Assembly: GCA_036794395.1 (NCBI GenBank) | Contig: DAIRGS010000307.1 | Location: forward strand, 1 to 8,319 | Length of the DNA: 8,319 nucleotides | Direction of reading: 5' to 3' | DNA from: DASXMX01 sp036794395 | GTDB lineage: Bacteria; Planctomycetota; Phycisphaerae; Tepidisphaerales; Tepidisphaeraceae | Shown here: positions 1 to 4,567 of the stretch, piece after piece | Layout: each line of letters starts with the position of its first letter | How positions within the stretch are numbered: position 1 is the first letter of the stretch | Made by a program: the position numbers and the translations under genes | Notes under the pieces: model-generated | What the model saw: the letters and a program-made list of their open reading frames with translations, nothing else | Databases searched by the model: none | What the model was told of the DNA's origin: nothing

Positions 1-86
1 GCCCACATTCCTATTTTACAAACGGTGGGCCGAAGCGGATTAGCATTTCGTTGCATTTCGTTGCACGGCTCGCAAGCGGGCGATGT
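1..86. other. Short non-coding stretch downstream of the propeller gene
   Basis: This is the 3' side of the minus-strand propeller gene. It holds a 10-bp unit, gcatttcgtt, repeated twice in tandem at 43-62, and a weak inverted pair (gcccac at 1-6, gtgggc at 25-30, 18-nt loop). Neither has the T-tract needed to call an intrinsic terminator. I see no gene start here. Confidence 0.4.
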
Positions 87-1538
87 TCAATGCAATCGGT
101 CGATTGCATCGTGATCGTCGTCGTCGGAGGAATGGCCGGAGTCGTGTTGGGAGCGAACGGGGTGGTCGGAGAAGAAATCGAAGGGGAAGAAGCCGGATCG
201 GTGTTCTTCGGTTGCGACGATTGCAAGGCCTTGGGGATGAGCGCCTGCCGGCACTTCAGACGCGGGCAGAAGCAATGGGGAGCTGGATTTCTCCGAGAGT
301 GTGCCGTCGGATCCGATGGCGAGGGTGTGGATCTGGTTTCCGGCGGTGAAGGCCCCGTTCAGTGCGGTCTGGTGATTGAGGACGTAGAGATTTCGTCCTG
401 TTGGATCGAGCGCGAGTTGGAAATCGACGGTTTCGTTTGCGCCGCCGGGTGTGGAGGACTTGGGGCCGGCGAGGCTGAATTCCTGGAGCAACACGGGTTT
501 GAGCGGGTCGGCCAATGAGAACACTGCCACCGTGTCGGTCGCTGAGTCGGAAACGTACAGGTGTGAACCGTCGGCATTCACCAGCAGCCAGCAAGTGGCT
601 CCGCCCTGGGTTGGAACTGATCGAACGAACGTGAGAGCGCCAGAGGAATCGTAGGTATACACACCCACCGCACCAGCGCCGACTAACCCGGCATACACAA
701 TTCGGTGATTGGGATTTTGATCGAGGCCGAGAATGAGCGGTGGGGTGACCGGCGCGCCAACCGGGCCGCTTGGGGCGGGCGTCAGGCTGCCATTGTTGCC
801 GATCTTGAACGGGACAATCGTATTGGCCTGCGCCACGCTCAACAGCGGCGGCGGGGTGAAATTGTCGCCGAATAGGAATCGATTGTCGTTCGACACCAAA
901 ACCTGCGAGGGCGAAAGTCCCACGGGAAGCGTTACGGTGGAATGAGGTATCGGCGTCAGCGAGCCATTGTCGTTGACGTAAAACCCCGTGTAATTTGGCG
1001 CGATGGTGCCGGGCTGGCCCTGGACTTCGTTGCCGCGGTTGACGACGTAGAGCCGATTTTCAGACAGGGCCAGACTCACCGGCTGCGTGCCGCCCGAGGA
1101 GAATGCATGATGATTCACCAGATCGAGGCTGCCATCGCCGTGGATGTGAAACACCGCAATGCTGTTGCTGCCCTGGTTGACCGCGAACAGCAGCTTGCCA
1201 TCGTCGCTGGCAATCACTTCCTTATCGCTGTCGTCGGGGCCGAGCAGTCCGTGACTGTTGAGATAGCCGGCGCCGCCCGTGAGATATGGGCCGCCGGGCA
1301 GTTCTTTCAAAGTGCCAGTGATTGGGTTCCGTTGAAACGCGAGGATGGCGTTCTTATTGGCGGCGGGGTTGTTGCTCTCGGTATAGACGGTGGCTGCGCC
1401 GCCGTGTCCATCGTGCGCGCCCAATGGAAATGGGTTGGCGGAGAGAAGCCTTCGTTGCTCCAATATCTCAAATGTCACAGCTTTGTTTCGCGTGTCGCGG
1501 CCAAGCGCCCTCTCCTGGAAAACTACTTTACGATTCAT
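87..1538 (-). CDS. LEPR-XLL-tagged lactonase-like seven-bladed beta-propeller protein
   Basis: A 483-residue protein predicted to be exported. Residues 23-34 (FEILEQRRLLSA) match the planctomycete LEPR-XLL motif (L-E-x-R-x-L-L), found near the N-terminus of many large surface or secreted proteins; no classical hydrophobic signal core precedes it. The rest resembles the lactonase/6-phosphogluconolactonase-like propeller family (YVTN-type repeats). Seven copies of a strand of the form hydrophobic-x-hydrophobic ... G-x-L start near residues 67, 129, 185, 243, 293, 339 and 405, which fits seven blades; the sixth copy is degenerate. The C-terminus (444-483) is polar, with a DDDDHD run. The start is supported by AAGGAAG five nt upstream (1544-1550). 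The gene is divergent from the sigma factor gene. A true lactonase activity is not shown; it could instead be a binding or structural propeller. The fold and tag are fairly sure, the substrate unknown. Confidence 0.85.
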   Translation of the reverse strand: MNRKVVFQERALGRDTRNKAVTFEILEQRRLLSANPFPLGAHDGHGGAATVYTESNNPAANKNAILAFQRNPITGTLKELPGGPYLTGGAGYLNSHGLLGPDDSDKEVIASDDGKLLFAVNQGSNSIAVFHIHGDGSLDLVNHHAFSSGGTQPVSLALSENRLYVVNRGNEVQGQPGTIAPNYTGFYVNDNGSLTPIPHSTVTLPVGLSPSQVLVSNDNRFLFGDNFTPPPLLSVAQANTIVPFKIGNNGSLTPAPSGPVGAPVTPPLILGLDQNPNHRIVYAGLVGAGAVGVYTYDSSGALTFVRSVPTQGGATCWLLVNADGSHLYVSDSATDTVAVFSLADPLKPVLLQEFSLAGPKSSTPGGANETVDFQLALDPTGRNLYVLNHQTALNGAFTAGNQIHTLAIGSDGTLSEKSSSPLLLPASEVPAGAHPQGLAIVATEEHRSGFFPFDFFSDHPVRSQHDSGHSSDDDDHDAIDRLH

Positions 1539-1738
1539 CGCATCTTCCTTTCTTCAAGGCGCTCCGAGATTGATCCGGCTTGGCGAACGTCGCCAGAGCC
1601 GTGTGATCGATCCGCGCTGAGGGATCCGGTGTCGGCAATTGGTCGGGGCGTGGTACGATTCCTGACGTGTGCATGAAACAATACTTTTTCGAAGCGCGGC
1701 GCGAATAATCCCCGGGCTCGAACGGTTGATGGAGATGA
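1539..1738. other. Divergent intergenic region between propeller and sigma factor genes
   Basis: This 200-nt spacer must hold the promoters for the minus-strand propeller gene and the plus-strand sigma factor gene. I could not identify a convincing -35/-10 pair for a housekeeping sigma, nor a clear ECF-type promoter (GAAC near -35). If the sigma factor controls itself, its site would lie here. Only the Shine-Dalgarno sequences at either end are clear. Confidence 0.4.
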
Positions 1739-2332
1739 ATGGAAGTGGCGAATGAATCGGCGGGAAATGCAGCGGGGGTGCGCTGGCTCGAGGAGCATGG
1801 CGACGCGCTGTATTCCTATGCGCTGCCGCGCGTGCGCAATGCCGACGCGGCCGAAGACCTGGTACAGGAAACGCTACTGGCGGCCATCAAGGGGCGTAAA
1901 TCGTTCGCGGGCCAATCGGCCGAGCGAACCTGGCTGACGGGAATCCTGAAGCACAAGCTCATTGATTATCTGCGCAAATCGGCCCGCCAGCGCCCGCTTA
2001 GCGAGTTGGATGTGGACGTGACCGAGGAGTTCTTCGATACGCACGGGCGTTGGAAAGCGGTCAGCCCTGAGTGGAGCGGGCAGCCCGATGGGCTGCTTGA
2101 GCGGGAAGAATTCCGGGCGGTGCTGAGCCAATGCCTGGGGAAGCTGCCGTCGCGCGTGGCGCAGCTATTCTGGCTGCGCGAGGCGGAAAACGTCGCGACG
2201 GAGGAGCTTTGTCAGGAACTGGGGATCACACCGACCAATGTCTGGACAATGCTGCACCGCGCCCGTCTTGGGTTGCGGCGGTGCCTGGGCGACAACTGGT
2301 TCGGGGATGATGCCAAAGGCGGTGGCACGTGA
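1739..2332 (+). CDS. ECF-type RNA polymerase sigma factor (TIGR02943-like)
   Basis: A 197-residue sigma-70 family protein that would direct RNA polymerase to a specific promoter set. Region 2 spans about residues 22-83 and carries the typical DLVQET segment (40-45) and RTWLTGILKHKLIDYLRK (63-80). Region 4 spans about 127-183, with a helix-turn-helix around ATEELCQELGITPTNVW. The linker with EFFDTHGRW and the C-terminal NWF resemble the TIGR02943 subgroup of ECF factors, often paired with a small zinc-finger anti-sigma factor, as found here. The ATG at 1739 has GGAG only 4 nt upstream (1731-1734). A GTG at codon 3 (1745) would have better spacing, so the start may be two codons later. The stop overlaps the next gene by 4 nt, implying translational coupling. 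The inducing signal and regulon are unknown. Confidence 0.9.
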   Translation: MEVANESAGNAAGVRWLEEHGDALYSYALPRVRNADAAEDLVQETLLAAIKGRKSFAGQSAERTWLTGILKHKLIDYLRKSARQRPLSELDVDVTEEFFDTHGRWKAVSPEWSGQPDGLLEREEFRAVLSQCLGKLPSRVAQLFWLREAENVATEELCQELGITPTNVWTMLHRARLGLRRCLGDNWFGDDAKGGGT

Positions 2333-2613
2333 GCGAACAACCCGGGGTATTCAAGTGCCTCAACGCCACTTGCCGGGATGCGGCGCGACTTGTTACCGAG
2401 CGGGATGAGCGGCCGCTTTCATGGCCCGAGAGGGCGGGGCTTTTTATTCACTTGATGATCTGCCGATCATGCAGGCGATATCGCCGCGGCGTCATCATGC
2501 TTCGCCAGGTGATGCGAAAGGCTGCGGCGTCGGGAGGACTGGCGGCCAATCAAAACCTTCCCGGCCCCGCGCGGGAGCGAATCAGTAAAAAGCTTGCCGA
2601 TCCGATTGAATGA
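2329..2613 (+). CDS. Soluble zinc-finger anti-sigma factor (zf-HC2 type)
   Basis: A 94-residue protein predicted to bind and hold the sigma factor encoded just upstream. Its core has the anti-sigma zinc-site pattern: Cys15 followed by H41-x3-C45-x2-C48 (HLMICRSC), with Cys10 also near. The spacing and the run LVTERDERPLSWPER before the histidine match short zf-HC2 proteins such as the neisserial MseR type. No membrane segment is present, so it should act in the cytoplasm and may sense redox or metal state through its cysteines; that is inference from the family. The start is a GTG whose last bases overlap the sigma stop (GTGA, 2329-2332), with only a weak AAAGG upstream, consistent with coupling. 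The gene ends 4 nt before the fold-back repeat. Confidence 0.85.
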   Translation: MSEQPGVFKCLNATCRDAARLVTERDERPLSWPERAGLFIHLMICRSCRRYRRGVIMLRQVMRKAAASGGLAANQNLPGPARERISKKLADPIE

Positions 2614-2652
2614 TGTGCTAAATGACCGTGCGCGATTCCGCACGTTTCGTGA

Positions 2653-2671
2653 CATGGCTTTGTAAGCCATG
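2653..2671. repeat. REP-like hairpin, left arm of the fold-back element
   Basis: The arms catggctt and aagccatg pair perfectly around a 3-nt loop (tgt). The sequence following on the plus strand is attg, the same as follows the partner hairpin on the opposite strand. No U-rich tail follows, so an intrinsic terminator is unlikely. Confidence 0.7.
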
Positions 2672-2823
2672 ATTGAGGGGGATGACCATCAACGCCGGGT
2701 GAGATGTGGGAAAACCAAGTTTCGACATCCGGACAACCTTCTGATTCTTCGGAAGGAAATGCACGATTCGGCAAGTTGGTTTTCCCACATACCACCCGTC
2801 GCCGGACCCGCGGCGCCACCAAT

Positions 2824-2842
2824 CACGGCTTAGAAAGCCGTG
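2824..2842. repeat. REP-like hairpin, right arm of the fold-back element
   Basis: The arms cacggctt and aagccgtg pair perfectly around aga. Compared with the left hairpin, one T-A pair has become C-G on both sides of the stem, so pairing is kept although sequence changed. It is oriented opposite to the left copy. Confidence 0.7.
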
Positions 2843-2880
2843 CCATGTAAATGCAATGGCGCTGAATCGCGCACGGTCAT

Positions 2881-3051
2881 TTAGAGCCGCAGCCACCACA
2901 CATACGCCAGTAATGATCCGCACGTCGCGGCCAAAAACACCACTGACGCTACAAGCCAAAGCGCAAATGGAGGGCGGCGCGATCCGGGCGGATCGGCCGG
3001 GGCGTAATCGATCATGGGCTTTTGGGGCAGGGCCATATCTAACACGATCAT
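2881..3051 (-). CDS. Small single-span membrane protein, function unknown
   Basis: A 56-residue protein I do not recognise. Residues 1-28 are polar and proline-rich (PADPPGSRRPP at 18-28). Residues about 29-51 (FALWLVASVVFLAATCGSLL and on to VWW) form one strong transmembrane helix, and the tail ends in LRL. Arginines before the helix suggest a cytoplasmic N-terminus. The start at 3051 is chosen because AGGAAGGG (3059-3066) sits 7 nt upstream. The frame stays open to 3336, but the extra part is the translation of a GC-rich interspersed repeat and is not believed. The stop codon (2881-2883) lies inside the right terminal repeat of the fold-back element. The gene is convergent with the anti-sigma gene and divergent from the lyase gene. 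No functional link to either can be shown. Confidence 0.6.
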   Translation of the reverse strand: MIVLDMALPQKPMIDYAPADPPGSRRPPFALWLVASVVFLAATCGSLLAYVWWLRL

Positions 3052-3195
3052 AGGATCGCCCTTCCTACGGCCACGGCATAGCCCGGTTGCAAAGCGCGCC
3101 GTCGAAAACGAACATTTGGGACAAACAGGTTCCGCGATTTGATTGTTACAGTTTCCTGGGGAACTGAAAATGGGTGCTTCGTCCGGCGGCGACGT

Positions 3196-3421
3196 CGCGA
3201 GTAGGGTGCGTGACAGTTTCGGCGGCTGCCCTTTGTTTCCCTCCACCGGTACGCCGGGGGAAGCGAGCGGAATTGGCGACTGCCCGCGAGCGGGTAGGGA
3301 GGGGGCTTGGCTGTCATGCGAGAATTGGCCGACCAATCAAAGAACAACCCCCTCCCCAACCCTCCCCCGGCGTACCGGTGGAGGGAGAAGAAGGCCGCCT
3401 AAAATGTCACGGACCTTCGCG
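3196..3421. repeat. Second fold-back: inverted pair of GC-rich interspersed repeats
   Basis: A perfect 24-bp inverted pair lies at 3238-3261 and 3363-3386, centred on ccaccggtacgccggggg. Similarity continues outward in diverged form: 3196-3237 and 3387-3421 share cgcga, cgtgaca and ggcggc in the same order when one is reverse-complemented. Each copy is itself a hairpin (cctcc-a-ccgg, tacg loop, ccgg-g-ggagg); the right one is complete at 3361-3384. The right copy continues inward with ccctccccaaccctcc, a pattern common in planctomycete interspersed repeats. The left copy has the matching gtagggaggggg only after about 32 extra nt (3262-3293). Confidence 0.75.
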
Positions 3422-3454
3422 AGTAAAGTGTGGTATGTGTCTGGAGGGGGCAAG

Positions 3455-3460
3455 AAGGGA
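3455..3460 (+). promoter_or_regulatory. Ribosome binding site fixing the pectate lyase start
   Basis: AAGGGA lies 7 nt before the ATG at 3468. It supports that start over upstream in-frame codons, and the ATG is followed at once by a good signal peptide. Confidence 0.65.
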
Positions 3461-3467
3461 TGACGCA

Positions 3468-4535
3468 ATGCATCTTGGAACAATCCGGATGTGGATGATT
3501 TGTGCTTTGCTTGGACTTGCAGCGTCTTCGCAAATGGCCCAGGCGCGGCCAAGGTCTTATCTGAGCAAGCCGGATTCGTGGTTTGCCGGCGAGGATGCGC
3601 GACGGATCGCGGCGAATATTCTGTCGTGGCAATCGGATCTTGGCGGTTGGCCCAAGAACGTAGAGACGGCTGATGCGCCGTACACGGGAAAACGCGAAGA
3701 CCTTAAGCCCACTTTCGACAACGGTTCCACGACCGATGAACTTCGATTTCTGGCGAGAATGTACGGGGCGACGCGCGACGAGAAATACCATGCATCGGTG
3801 GAACGGGGCGTCGATCACATTTTGAAGGCGCAGTATCCGACCGGCGGATGGCCGCAGTTTTATCCGCCGGATAAGGCATATCACCGGCACATCACCTTTA
3901 ATGACGACGCGATGGTACGGGTGATGTTGTTCCTTCGTGAAACGTACGCGTCTGAACGATTCGGATTCTTGGGAGACCCACGCCACAAGGCGGCGCAGTT
4001 GGCGTTTGATCGCGGCGTGGAGTGTATTCTCAAATGCCAGATTAAAGTGGATGGAAAACTCACTGCATGGTGCGCCCAACATGATGAAGTGGATTATTCG
4101 CCGCGTGTCGGGCGCTCATACGAGCTGGTGAGCTTTAGCGGAGCGGAATCAGTCGGAATCGTCCGGCTGCTGATGAGCCTTGAGCATCCGAGTCCGGAAA
4201 TCATTAGCGCGGTGGACGGCGCTGTTGCATGGTTTGACCACGCTGCGATCCATGGCATTCGAGTTGAACTCCAGCCGGACGACAAAGCACCGAAAGGGCG
4301 GAATAAAGTGGTCGTAAATGACCCGGCCGCTCCGCCCATGTGGGCTCGGTTTTATGAGATCGGGACCAATCGACCCATTTTTTGCGATCGTGATGGAGTG
4401 GCCAGGCATCAGCTTTCGGAAATCGGTTATGAGCGAAGAAACGGATACAACTGGTTGAGCGATTGGCCGGCAAAACTTTTGGCGACGGAATATCCAGCGT
4501 GGAAGGCGCGTGTGGGGAAGGCAGCTCAAGAATAA
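3468..4535 (+). CDS. pelA: Secreted pectate lyase, polysaccharide lyase family 10
   Basis: A 355-residue enzyme expected to cleave polygalacturonate (pectin backbone) by beta-elimination, needing calcium as the family does. Residues 1-26 form a signal peptide (ICALLGLAASS core, AQA cleavage site), so it should act outside the cytoplasm. Family 10 landmarks appear in order: GGWPKN (59-64), TFDNGSTTDELRFLARMY (82-99), QYPTGGWPQFYP (122-133), HITFNDDAMV (141-150), WCAQHDEVDYSPRVGRSYEL (201-220), MWARFYEI (291-298), FCDRDG (305-310) and RRNGYNWLSDWP (323-334). The length covers a bare catalytic domain with no carbohydrate-binding module. The reading frame is open back to 3174, but that extension runs through repeats. 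It stands alone on its strand; no other pectin gene is nearby, so whether pectin is the true growth substrate is open. Convergent with the next gene, 32 nt apart. Confidence 0.92.
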   Translation: MHLGTIRMWMICALLGLAASSQMAQARPRSYLSKPDSWFAGEDARRIAANILSWQSDLGGWPKNVETADAPYTGKREDLKPTFDNGSTTDELRFLARMYGATRDEKYHASVERGVDHILKAQYPTGGWPQFYPPDKAYHRHITFNDDAMVRVMLFLRETYASERFGFLGDPRHKAAQLAFDRGVECILKCQIKVDGKLTAWCAQHDEVDYSPRVGRSYELVSFSGAESVGIVRLLMSLEHPSPEIISAVDGAVAWFDHAAIHGIRVELQPDDKAPKGRNKVVVNDPAAPPMWARFYEIGTNRPIFCDRDGVARHQLSEIGYERRNGYNWLSDWPAKLLATEYPAWKARVGKAAQE

Positions 4536-4567
4536 GTTGTCCCAGTCCTTCCAGGGGAAGCTGCGTG
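4536..4567. other. Short convergent spacer with a weak hairpin
   Basis: The lyase and the minus-strand operon end facing each other 32 nt apart. A 5-bp stem (cttcc at 4548-4552, ggaag at 4556-4560) with a 3-nt loop lies between them. It has no clear T-tract on either side, so a terminator role is only possible. Confidence 0.25.

Larger units (their letters stand above)
2618..2884. repeat. 267-nt fold-back element, MITE- or REPIN-like
   Basis: The termini at 2618-2638 and 2864-2884 are perfect 21-bp inverted repeats. Inside, a second perfect 15-bp pair lies at 2704-2718 and 2776-2790 (atgtgggaaaaccaa and its complement). Each arm also carries an 8-bp-stem hairpin (2653-2671 and 2824-2842), in inverted orientation to each other. 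The loop region has a small stem at 2737-2741/2752-2756. The two arms are clearly related but differ by small insertions, so this looks like two inverted copies of an interspersed repeat, as in REP doublets, or an old non-autonomous transposon. No target duplication is evident beside the termini and no transposase is in the window. It fills the gap between two convergent genes and overlaps the stop codon of the minus-strand one. Confidence 0.8.
3052..3467. other. Divergent intergenic region filled mainly by inverted GC-rich repeats
   Basis: These 416 nt separate the small membrane protein gene from the lyase gene. The part nearest the small gene (about 3067-3150) is probably its promoter and leader, but no clear -35/-10 pair was found. 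From 3196 to 3421 it consists of a pair of inverted repeat copies with a spacer. The last 46 nt are the lyase leader with its ribosome binding site. Open frames crossing this region translate to proline- and glycine-rich strings such as PSPTLPRRTGGG, typical of repeat DNA rather than protein. Confidence 0.6.

Noticed and set aside
942..1676. 244-codon plus-strand open frame opposite the propeller gene
   Set aside because: It is antisense to a clear beta-propeller protein and shows no domain of its own; it extends into the intergenic region and is best explained as a shadow of GC-rich coding DNA.
2618..2884. Reading the fold-back as a simple bidirectional intrinsic terminator
   Set aside because: At 267 nt it is far too long and its hairpins lack T-tracts; it may still stop transcription, but its structure fits a repeat element better.
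2618..2959. 113-codon minus-strand frame across the fold-back element
   Set aside because: Most of it is translated repeat, it overlaps the small membrane protein gene in another frame, and its start has no supporting signal.
3052..3336. Upstream extension of the small membrane protein on the minus strand
   Set aside because: The added residues come from repeat DNA, and a good ribosome binding site precedes the ATG at 3051.
2618..3421. A CRISPR array or composite transposon in the repeat-rich middle
   Set aside because: The repeats are inverted pairs, not regularly spaced direct repeats, the two families are unrelated in sequence, and there is no transposase or cas gene.
3174..3467. Upstream in-frame extension of the pectate lyase by 98 residues
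   Set aside because: It translates the GC-rich repeat, has no family homology pattern, and would bury a good signal peptide that begins at 3468 behind a proper ribosome binding site.
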